From: Bacillota bacterium
Lineage (GTDB): Bacteria; Bacillota_A; Clostridia; Lachnospirales; Lachnospiraceae
Reading direction: 5' to 3'
Length of the DNA: 64,000 nt
Assembly (NCBI GenBank): GCA_023443625.1
Contig: JAEZTQ010000017.1
Location: forward strand, 1-64,000
Below, in pieces: positions 35,815 through 43,303 of the stretch (its first letter is position 1; every line of letters begins with the position of its first letter). Below the pieces are notes generated by a model. It made no database searches and was not told the origin of the DNA. It saw only the letters and a program-made list of their open reading frames with translations. The position numbers were made by a program, and so were the translations under genes.

Positions 35815-36981
35815 ATGAAAAACATATTATTTACATCGGAATCTGTTACAGGGGGACATCCAGATAAGATGTGTGATATAATTTCGGATGCTATACTGGA
35901 TAGTTATTTAAGAGGAGATAAAGACAGTAGAGTGGCATGTGAAGTAGCCGTTACGACTGGGCTAGTAGTCGTAATGGGGGAAATTACATCGAAAGCATCA
36001 ATTGATATCACGGAAGTTGTTCGTAAAACAATCAGGGAAATAGGTTATGAATCAAGTGAATGTGGATTTGATGCAGATACTTGTTCAGTTATACAAGCAA
36101 TTGATAAGCAGTCAACTGATATTTCTTTAGGTGTTAATCGACAAGATAATACTGGAAAAGAAATTATTGGAGCGGGCGATCAGGGCCTTGTATTTGGCTA
36201 TGCAAATTTACAAACAGAAGAGTACATGCCTTTACCAATTATATTGGCACACAAACTTGTGCAGCAACTGGAAAGAGTAAGAAGAGATGGTACTATTTCT
36301 TATCTTTATCCAGATGGTAAATCGCAGGTTACCATAGAGTATGATGATAATAGAAAAGCAGTTCGAATTAATACGGTTGTAATTTCAGCTCAACATCATG
36401 AGAAAGTTAAGCAGGATCAAATATTTGAGGATATAAAGAGGCATGTAATTACTCCTGTGCTACCATCAGAGTTAGTAGATGATAGGATTAGAATTCTGGT
36501 AAATCCAACAGGACGATTTGTAGTTGGAGGACCTCATGGCGACACTGGATTAACAGGAAGAAAGATTATTGTAGACACATATGGAGGATATGGTCGTCAT
36601 GGGGGAGGAGCTTTTTCAGGTAAGGATTATACGAAGGTAGATCGTTCTGCATCATATGCAGCACGTTATCTTGCCAAAAACATTGTAGCATCTGACTTGG
36701 CAGGGGAATGTGAAATTCAGCTTTCATATGCCATTGGAGTAGCTGCACCAATCTCTATCAATGTGAATACATATGGAACTGGAAAAGTCTCAGACAGAGA
36801 AATTGAAGAGGTCATCTTAAAAAACTTTGACTTGTCACCTAGTGGAATTATTGATAAATTTAATCTAAAGAGACCAATTTATAAAAAGACAGCAGCTTAT
36901 GGTCATTTTGGAAGAAGTGATGTACAATTTCCTTGGGAAGAAATTGATTGTGTAAATTTATTTAGAAAGTTACGGGAATAA
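35815..36981 (+). CDS. metK: S-adenosylmethionine synthetase
   Basis: The 388-residue enzyme has the full MetK motif set: [36 protein letters not shown], and [16 protein letters not shown] with the ATP-binding lysines. It makes SAM from methionine and ATP. As the last gene of the cluster it would supply the radical SAM enzymes and methyltransferases. The true housekeeping copy is presumably elsewhere. ATG 35815 is chosen with GGAGG upstream. No SAM riboswitch is visible before it. Confidence 0.93.
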
Positions 36982-37043
36982 TTAATATACTACAAATTAT
37001 ATCTTCCTCTATGAAAAAATATTAAAAAAAATTAAAAAGAGTA

Positions 37044-37075
37044 TTGACCTTCCCCTTTAGGGGAGGGTATAGAAT
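37044..37075 (+). promoter_or_regulatory. MerR-type promoter with operator in a long spacer
   Basis: TTGACC (37044-37049) and TATAGA (37068) or TAGAAT (37070) are 18 or 20 bp apart. The spacer is filled by an inverted repeat, CCTTCCCC then TTTA then GGGGAGGG. An overlong spacer carrying a palindrome is the hallmark of promoters twisted open by MerR proteins. The next gene encodes one, so autoregulation is likely. Confidence 0.85.
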
Positions 37076-37096
37076 AATGAAGAGAGGAAGATTAAG

Positions 37097-37888
37097 ATGT
37101 ACAAAATAGGTGAATTTTCTAAGATAACAATGATATCTGTAAAGGCTTTACGGTACTATGATGAGAAGGGGCTTCTTGTGCCATCCGATAGGAGTGATAA
37201 TCAATATCGAATGTATAACGAAAGGGATTATGAATTAGCACTATTGATCAAAAAGCTTAAAAAGTGTGGATTTACAATTGCAGAAATTAAAGAAGCCTTG
37301 GAACATTGTGATGACAAATTAGAGCTAAATTATATTTTGCATGAGAAAAAAGCTTTTATTACAGAGAATATAAAAAAGGAAATGGAACTTATTAATGTCA
37401 TCGAGAAAATGCTTCTTCCTAGAAAACAGGAGGTTAAAATTATGGAGTATGTATTTGAAACGAAAAATTTTGAAGCTGTAAAAGTAGTGTCAGTCCGTTA
37501 TAAAGGTCAATACAGCGATATGGGAAAATATATCGGAAGCCTTTATAAAGCAGTACAAGGTAAAGCTAATGGTGAACCATTTAGCTGCTATTATGATGAA
37601 GGTTATCAAGAAAATGCAGAGATTGAATTATGTATACCCTTCAGTGGCACTATTACAAGTAGTGAAGTAACAGTTAAACAGTTACCGGCGATTAAAGCAT
37701 TATGTACTAGGCATGTTGGAAGCTATGATACTCTTAATGAGGCATATAAAGCGATTATTGATCATGCTAAAGCTAAAGGGTTAGAGTTAAAAGTACCTTC
37801 AAGAGAAATATATATAAAAGGTCCTGGCATGATTTTTAAGGGAAATGCTGATAAATATATCACAGATATAGTGATCCCCATAGCATAG
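37097..37888 (+). CDS. MerR-family regulator with GyrI-like ligand-binding domain
   Basis: The 263-residue protein has a MerR winged helix-turn-helix at 1-70 (YKIGEFSKITMISVKALRYYDEKG is its start, cited here in part as IGEFSKIT and KALRYYDEKGLL), a dimerisation coiled coil (about 75-115) and a GyrI-like effector domain (about 118-263) ending KYITDIVIPIA. This is the BmrR/TipA-like multidrug-sensing layout. It probably activates its own promoter on binding a small molecule, perhaps the cluster product. AGAGAGGAAG precedes the ATG. Confidence 0.88.
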   Translation: MYKIGEFSKITMISVKALRYYDEKGLLVPSDRSDNQYRMYNERDYELALLIKKLKKCGFTIAEIKEALEHCDDKLELNYILHEKKAFITENIKKEMELINVIEKMLLPRKQEVKIMEYVFETKNFEAVKVVSVRYKGQYSDMGKYIGSLYKAVQGKANGEPFSCYYDEGYQENAEIELCIPFSGTITSSEVTVKQLPAIKALCTRHVGSYDTLNEAYKAIIDHAKAKGLELKVPSREIYIKGPGMIFKGNADKYITDIVIPIA

Positions 37889-37946
37889 AAAAGGTATGCG
37901 CTGTAAAATCAATCAGTCTTTCATATCAGGTGCTGACCTGGGCTAT

Positions 37947-38081
37947 TAAAAAGTTTGTGTAAACCTTCAAACTGATGTAAAATAAAATTACTCAGTATGG
38001 AGGTTTATTTATATGGCTAAAAGAAAAAAGGATGAATTCGTGAATAAAAGCCTTGGGAAATCCCAGGGCCTTTATTTATGA
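37947..38081 (+). pseudogene. Remnant of an IS256-family insertion sequence (left end and first codons)
   Basis: AAAAAGTTTGTGTAAACCTT near 37948 looks like an IS256-type terminal repeat. GGAGG and an ATG at 38013 follow, with MAKRKKDEFVN, which resembles the start of such transposases. Unrelated sequence and a stop come at 38081, so only the first eleven codons survive. The last part contains a hairpin, AAAGCCTTGGGA with TCCCAGGGCCTTT, that may act as a terminator. The identification is from memory of family ends. Confidence 0.5.
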
Positions 38082-38089
38082 ATTAGTTG

Positions 38090-38135
38090 TACAGCCTCTA
38101 TCTTTTGAGATTTTTCTCATGTGGATAAACAGAGA
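38090..38135. repeat. Partial copy of the palindromic repeat
   Basis: ACAGCCTCTATCTTTTGAGA (38091-38110) matches the left arm of the elements at 1831 and 8528. The right arm is mostly lost. The rest of the gap to 38400 holds the operator and promoter listed separately and no gene. Confidence 0.55.
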
Positions 38136-38258
38136 TAATGATTAAGGAACCTATTATAATGCAATTGAGAAATAGAAGCAGTTTGGGAGTTTTAAAATAT
38201 ATATTGGACAATTGTAATAAAAAATAAAGTAAAAGGTCGCAAATTATGAACAATTTAA

Positions 38259-38318
38259 TTAAACGTTTAAATTCTTATTTAAGTTTTTGTGGGAATCGTT
38301 AGTGTTATGGGCTATAAT
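38259..38318 (+). promoter_or_regulatory. Putative LacI-type operator and -10 element of the rbs-like operon
   Basis: TTAAACGTTTAA at 38259-38270 is a perfect 12-bp palindrome with a central CG, the usual LacI-family operator form. TATAAT lies at 38313-38318. A near copy, TGAAACGATTAA, is at 45614-45625 beside the LacI-type gene itself. Both are followed by promoters sharing CTATAATAA. Confidence 0.55.
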
Positions 38319-38400
38319 AAGAATATGAATTAGGAATGTTCAACATAACGGGGGATCAATCCTAATACTTAACAATAATATTAATACTAGGAGGGAAATT

Positions 38401-39429
38401 ATGAAGAAAAGATTATTATCACTAATTCTGTGCTTTTGTATGGTGGCATCAATACTTATGGGATGCGGTAGTAGCAAAGACACAACAAAAGGCACAAATG
38501 ACACAACAGCTAACAAGGATGGACTTAAAATTGCATTTGTTCCCAAGGTAATGGGACAGGCATGGTGGGATCATGTTCAGAAGAATGTGGAGGAATGGTC
38601 CAAAGAAAATAATATTGAAGTAATTTATAAAGGACCTACTGAGATTGATGCTGCAGCTCAGGTACAAATTATGACAGACCTTGTTAACCAGGGTATTGAT
38701 GTTCTTTGCTTTTCACCCAACGATCCAGCTGCAACCGAAGCTATCTGTAAGGAAGCCTTGGATAAGGGCATTATTGTTATTTCAACCGAAGCTTCTGGTA
38801 TGAAGAATGTTACATATGATGTGGAAGCCTTTGATGAAACAGGCCTTGGTGCATTCTTAATGGATCAATTAGCTGTACAGATGGGTGAAGAAGGACAGTA
38901 TATCACCATGGTAGGTTCTATGACCATGGAGTCTCAAAACAATTGGGCAGATGCAGGTGTGAAACGTCAGGAAGAAGCTTATCCAAAGATGGAACTTGTT
39001 CCAGATGCAAGAGTATCGGATGATTCTGATGCTGAGAAAGCATATGAGTTAACAAAACAGTTGATTCAGAAATATCCTGACTTAAAGGGTATTTTAGGAA
39101 CCGGGTCTTTTGATGCTCCTGGTTGTGCACGTGCAATTAAAGAACTTGGTTTAACTGGTAAAGTATTTGCGATTTCTGTTGCAATGCCTCTTGAAGTAAA
39201 GGATTATTTATTAGATGGAACCTTAGGCTCCGTAGCTCTTTGGGATGCAGGTATTACAGCAAAAGTTATGCTGAACTTAGCTGTCAAGTTACATAATGGT
39301 GAAACAATTGCTGATGGTGCAGACCTGGGAGAGGAAGGATATAATTCTGTAAAGATCCAGGATAAGGTTATTGTTGGTCAGGGTCAAATCGCTATTACTA
39401 CTGAAAATGTTGATGATTTTGGTTTCTAA
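38401..39429 (+). CDS. Sugar-binding lipoprotein, RhaS/LsrB-like (periplasmic binding protein type 1)
   Basis: The 342-residue protein has a lipoprotein signal with lipobox LMGC at about residue 21 and a periplasmic-binding-protein-like fold. PTEIDAAAQVQIMTDLVNQG and VALWDAG resemble the rhamnose (RhaS) and autoinducer-2 (LsrB) branch. It feeds the importer encoded downstream. The rhamnose mutarotase homologue at 46806 supports a deoxy-sugar or similar ligand, though autoinducer-2 cannot be excluded. GGAGG precedes the ATG. Confidence 0.87.
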   Translation: MKKRLLSLILCFCMVASILMGCGSSKDTTKGTNDTTANKDGLKIAFVPKVMGQAWWDHVQKNVEEWSKENNIEVIYKGPTEIDAAAQVQIMTDLVNQGIDVLCFSPNDPAATEAICKEALDKGIIVISTEASGMKNVTYDVEAFDETGLGAFLMDQLAVQMGEEGQYITMVGSMTMESQNNWADAGVKRQEEAYPKMELVPDARVSDDSDAEKAYELTKQLIQKYPDLKGILGTGSFDAPGCARAIKELGLTGKVFAISVAMPLEVKDYLLDGTLGSVALWDAGITAKVMLNLAVKLHNGETIADGADLGEEGYNSVKIQDKVIVGQGQIAITTENVDDFGF

Positions 39430-39549
39430 GAGATTTTGATTTCTAGCTAAGATGTGATTCAATAAGATTTTGGTGCAATGATAATACGAGGCAGAGGAGC
39501 TGTTTTCTCTGCCTCGAAAATTGAAAAATGTAAAGGAGGTTACACCTCT

Positions 39550-41034
39550 ATGTCAGAATACTTACTTGAAATGAAAAAAATATGTAAAGCCTTTGCAGGT
39601 GTTCATGCTTTGGAGCATGTGGACTTTAAAGTCAGACCTGGTAAGGTAATGTGTTTAGCAGGGGAGAATGGATGTGGAAAGTCCACCCTTGTAAAAATAA
39701 TCTCTGGTGTATATACCAAAGATGAAGGAGAAGTGTTTTTTGAGGGAAAACCCATAGAAAAAATCACGCCCGCAGAAGCAACTAAGTTAGGCATACAGGT
39801 TATATATCAAGATCTCTCCATCTTTCCTAATTTGACAGTTATGGAGAATTTGGCGATTAACTCTGAAATTACTGCCGGAAAAAAGCTTGTTAACAGAAAA
39901 CGATGGGAAGCGACAGCAAAGGAAGCTTTATCTAAAATCGGCTATAGTATAGATTTACATGCAAAAATGGGTGAATTGAGTGTTGCGGACAAGCAGCTGG
40001 TAGCTATTTGTCGTGCCCTGCTATTTAATGCTAAGTTAATAATTATGGATGAGCCAACAACAGCACTTACCAAGAAAGAAGTTGAAGCATTGTTCAAAAC
40101 AGTGTGCCAGCTTAGAGACAGTGGTATTGCCATTATGTTTATCAGCCATAAAACGGAAGAAATCTTTGAAATTTCAGATGATGTATGTATAATGCGAAAT
40201 GGTAAAAATGTATATGCTGGTCCTACTGCGGAGCTGACACAAAAGGATTTTACATATTATATGACGGGTCGTGAATTAACAGATGATCATTTCATACCCA
40301 AAAATATAAGTAAAGAACCGGTACTCAAGGTTGATAACCTTTCATTAAAAAATAAATTTAATAATGTTTCCTTTGAATTACGTAAAGGAGAAATCCTTGG
40401 TATTACCGGACTTCTCGGTTCCGGAAGAACGGAGCTGGCTCTTAGTCTTTTCGGTCTGGAGCATCCCCAGGAAGGCACTATCACTCTGAATGGAAAACAG
40501 GTTAAGATTACGTCTCCAATTATGGCACAAAAATTAAAAATAGGATATGTGCCCGAGGATCGTTTAACAGAGGGACTTTGCCTGCAGCAATCCATTGCAG
40601 ACAATATCACCTTATCCTCTTTAAAGCGTTTAGCAAGTTCCCTAGGGTTATTGAAGCAACAGGAGATTGTTAATGATGCAAATATTTGGAAGGATAAGTT
40701 TTCTATTGCAACAAATGATGTCAATAAGTTTGCGGCTACTTTATCAGGAGGAAATCAACAAAAAATAGTATTGTCCAAGTGGTTAAGTAATGATTTGGAT
40801 GTGTTGATTTTGAATGGTCCTACCGTAGGTGTAGATGTTGGAGCAAAGCAAGATATCCATGCGCTGGTTCATGACCTTGCCAATGAAGGCCTGGCGGTAA
40901 TTATCATTTCTGATGATCTATCTGAGGTGGTTGTAAACTGTAACCGTGTTGTGGTTATGAAAGATGGTGAAATCGTTGGTGAAATGACCGGCGATACAAT
41001 TTCCGAAGAAAATATTCTTGATATTATTCGCTAA
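39550..41034 (+). CDS. Sugar importer ATPase with two ABC domains (RbsA/MglA type)
   Basis: The 494-residue protein carries two nucleotide-binding domains. The first has Walker A GENGCGKSTL and Walker B IIMDEPTTAL. The second has a relaxed Walker A (GLLGSGRTELAL), signature LSGGNQQK, and a Walker B reading LILNGPTVGVDVG where Asp-Glu is replaced by Asn-Gly, so that site may not hydrolyse ATP. ATG 39550 is chosen because AAAGGAGG lies upstream. An earlier in-frame ATG at 39478 adds 24 residues without homology. Confidence 0.9.
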   Translation: MSEYLLEMKKICKAFAGVHALEHVDFKVRPGKVMCLAGENGCGKSTLVKIISGVYTKDEGEVFFEGKPIEKITPAEATKLGIQVIYQDLSIFPNLTVMENLAINSEITAGKKLVNRKRWEATAKEALSKIGYSIDLHAKMGELSVADKQLVAICRALLFNAKLIIMDEPTTALTKKEVEALFKTVCQLRDSGIAIMFISHKTEEIFEISDDVCIMRNGKNVYAGPTAELTQKDFTYYMTGRELTDDHFIPKNISKEPVLKVDNLSLKNKFNNVSFELRKGEILGITGLLGSGRTELALSLFGLEHPQEGTITLNGKQVKITSPIMAQKLKIGYVPEDRLTEGLCLQQSIADNITLSSLKRLASSLGLLKQQEIVNDANIWKDKFSIATNDVNKFAATLSGGNQQKIVLSKWLSNDLDVLILNGPTVGVDVGAKQDIHALVHDLANEGLAVIIISDDLSEVVVNCNRVVVMKDGEIVGEMTGDTISEENILDIIR

Positions 41035-41037
41035 AGG

Positions 41038-41170
41038 GGTCAGAGTGAAAGAAAAAACACTTTCACTCAGAAAGAAAAACACTTTCACTCAGAAAGAAAA
41101 CACTTTCACTGAGAAAGTTCCCGCAAAGCGGCTTTTTTCATCACATTTTGTGATGGTGCGAAGCACCATA
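41038..41170 (+). repeat. Tandem 22-bp repeats and hairpins between transporter genes
   Basis: Three near-identical units of AAAGAAAAACACTTTCACTC run from 41048 to 41113. The first with its flank forms GAGTGAAAG/CTTTCACTC. Further hairpins follow: CCGC/GCGG near 41120 with a T-run, and ATGGTGC-GAA-GCACCAT near 41152. It is not a CRISPR (no spacers). It may set the ratio of ATPase to permease expression by mRNA processing or partial termination. Confidence 0.55.
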
Positions 41171-41182
41171 ATGGAGGTTTAT

Positions 41183-42184
41183 ATGAATAATGCTAAGATA
41201 AAGCGAATGACCAAACAAACAGAATTTTGGATTTTTATGGTTCTGGTTATTTTATGTATTACAATTCAACTCGTTTCCGGCGGGCAGCTGTTTGAACCTA
41301 GCACTGTCGTGACAATTTTACGTTCCATGGTTGTAAACGGTATGTTTGCTATGGTTTGCCTGGTTGTTATGGTATCAGGTGGCTTTGACCTTTCCTTTCC
41401 CGCAGTTGCTGCGTTAGCCTATTCCCTTGCAACTACAATATGTGTCAATATGGGGTGGGGTAAAACCAACGCTTGGGCAGGATTTCTTATCGCTATGTTA
41501 ATTGGTGCCGTTCTCGGTGCCCTAAATGGTTGGATTATATCTAATTTTAAGCTTAATACCATGATTGTTACTTTGGCAACACAAACCTTATTTACAGGAA
41601 TATCCATGGGACTATTTCAGTTGAAAGAGATCACCTCTACATTACCCCTTGGTTTTCGTTCCTTAGGTGAATCTTATTTGTTCGAGGTAACAAATTCAGC
41701 AGGGCTTCGATCTACTATGACCACTATGTTTATACCATTTGTTGTTCTATGTATTATAACATCCTTTGTACTAAATAAGACAATGTTTGGACGTGCACTT
41801 TATGCCATCGGAGGAAATGAAGTTTCTGCCGAGCGTGCTGGATATAATGTGAAAAGAACGAAGTTCATCCTTTATATTGCAGTAGGAGCAACTGCCGCAT
41901 TGGTTGGTATGATACGAGTATGCATGGCTCGTCAGTCAATTCCAAAGGCACTGGTTGGTAATGAAATGACTATCATTCCAGCGGTTATTCTGGGTGGTGC
42001 CAGTATATTCGGCGGCGAGGGAACAGTATTTGGAACAATTTGTGCAGTTGGAATCATTACAGTGGTTTCCAACAGTATGTTGCTCATCGGAATTGATACA
42101 TATTGGCAGGATTTCTTTAATGGTCTTATAATTTTAATTGGTGTTACTGTTTCTGCTGTTCAAGCAAAGCGTCGTAATAAATAA
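41183..42184 (+). CDS. Sugar importer permease 1 (RbsC type)
   Basis: The 333-residue membrane protein has eight to ten predicted spans and RbsC-family motifs such as VMVSGGFDLSFPAVAALA and YAIGGNEVSAERAGYN. ATG 41183 has GGAGG six bases upstream. Longer in-frame starts would translate the hairpin repeats before it. It forms the channel with the next permease. Confidence 0.88.
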   Translation: MNNAKIKRMTKQTEFWIFMVLVILCITIQLVSGGQLFEPSTVVTILRSMVVNGMFAMVCLVVMVSGGFDLSFPAVAALAYSLATTICVNMGWGKTNAWAGFLIAMLIGAVLGALNGWIISNFKLNTMIVTLATQTLFTGISMGLFQLKEITSTLPLGFRSLGESYLFEVTNSAGLRSTMTTMFIPFVVLCIITSFVLNKTMFGRALYAIGGNEVSAERAGYNVKRTKFILYIAVGATAALVGMIRVCMARQSIPKALVGNEMTIIPAVILGGASIFGGEGTVFGTICAVGIITVVSNSMLLIGIDTYWQDFFNGLIILIGVTVSAVQAKRRNK

Positions 42185-42201
42185 AGGAGGAGGGGATACA
42201 A

Positions 42202-43239
42202 ATGCTAGCAAAATTAAAAGAATATTCAGCGAAAAATCGATATTTTGTCATGCTTTTTGGCTTAATGGTATTGGTGTTATTGTTTTTTACTATTACTAAG
42301 GGTGAAACCCTCTGGACCTTAGGAGCCTGGAAAGGTATCTTTATGCAATTTCCGGAATATGGGGTTATGACTTTAGGTGTTATGTTCTGTTTCATTATTG
42401 GCTGTATTGATATGTCCTTTGTTGCTTTAGGCGACTTTGCATGTATTATTGCTGTTAGATATATGGCAGCTAATGTTACGGAGGATATGAGTAATGGTCA
42501 AATTGGGATTGTAATATTAAAAGCACTTCTCATTGTGGGAGTTATCGCTGTGGTGGGAGGAATTATCAACGGTGCCTTAATCGCCTATCTTAATATTCCA
42601 CCAGTTATGGCAACCATTGCAATGTCTCTAGTTTGGTTGGGATTATCCACTGCTATCACTAAAGGATATGCAGTAACTGGCGTTCCAGAATTATATACAG
42701 AAATTGGTCATACGATGCTTTTTGGCTTTATACCTGTACCACTGTTGATCTTTCTTGTAGTATTTTTATTTTCTATGTTTTTGTTGAAATACACCACCTA
42801 TGGAAAGAAATTGTACATGACAGGAACGAATCTAAAAGCTGCAAAATTCTCTGCTATTAATACCAAGGGAATGATTATAGGTACCTTTATCCTTTGTGAA
42901 GTGATTTGTGCTTTGGGATGTTTGATCATGGTATCAACAATGAATTCTGCAAAGGCTGATTACGGTACATCCTATGTCATGCGTATTATCTTAATTCTAG
43001 TACTAGCTGGTGTTTTACCTGATGGAGGTCTAGGAAAGATTTTCAACGTATTACTTTCCATTGTAGCAATTCAGATTATTGCTTCCGGTGTTAATATGTT
43101 TTCACAGCTGAATTCCTATTACGCAAGCTTAATATGGGGCGGATTGTTAATTATCGTATTAATATTAAGTACAAAAATGAACGGAGGCAGCTGGAAGCTA
43201 TTTAACCTAAGAAAAGGTAGTATAAAGAATAAGTCCTAA
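42202..43239 (+). CDS. Sugar importer permease 2 (RbsC type)
   Basis: The 345-residue membrane protein is a second RbsC-type permease with IIGCIDMSFVALGDFA and YMTGTNLKAAKFSAIN, which parallel the motifs of permease 1. Two distinct permeases are typical of rhamnose and autoinducer-2 type importers (RhaP/RhaQ, LsrC/LsrD). AAAGGAGGAGG precedes the start. Confidence 0.88.
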   Translation: MLAKLKEYSAKNRYFVMLFGLMVLVLLFFTITKGETLWTLGAWKGIFMQFPEYGVMTLGVMFCFIIGCIDMSFVALGDFACIIAVRYMAANVTEDMSNGQIGIVILKALLIVGVIAVVGGIINGALIAYLNIPPVMATIAMSLVWLGLSTAITKGYAVTGVPELYTEIGHTMLFGFIPVPLLIFLVVFLFSMFLLKYTTYGKKLYMTGTNLKAAKFSAINTKGMIIGTFILCEVICALGCLIMVSTMNSAKADYGTSYVMRIILILVLAGVLPDGGLGKIFNVLLSIVAIQIIASGVNMFSQLNSYYASLIWGGLLIIVLILSTKMNGGSWKLFNLRKGSIKNKS

Positions 43240-43252
43240 TTTCCTATTGAAT

Positions 43253-43282
43253 AAAAAAGGAGCCGTTAGGTAACGGCCCCAT
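43253..43282. terminator. Bidirectional terminator between convergent genes
   Basis: GGAGCCGTTA and TAACGGCCCC form a stem at 43259-43280. The A-run on its left is a T-run for the minus strand, so it clearly terminates the LacI-type gene and probably also the transporter operon. Confidence 0.7.
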
Positions 43283-43303
43283 ATGGTTGTTGTCAGTATT
43301 TAG

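Noticed and set aside
40287..40724. 145-residue minus-strand open frame
   Set aside because: Antisense to the RbsA-type ATPase gene, whose motifs are clear.
41048..41113. CRISPR array
   Set aside because: Direct tandem repeats without spacers.
41018..41182. N-terminal extension of the first RbsC-type permease
   Set aside because: It would translate the tandem hairpin repeats; ATG 41183 has a well-placed GGAGG.
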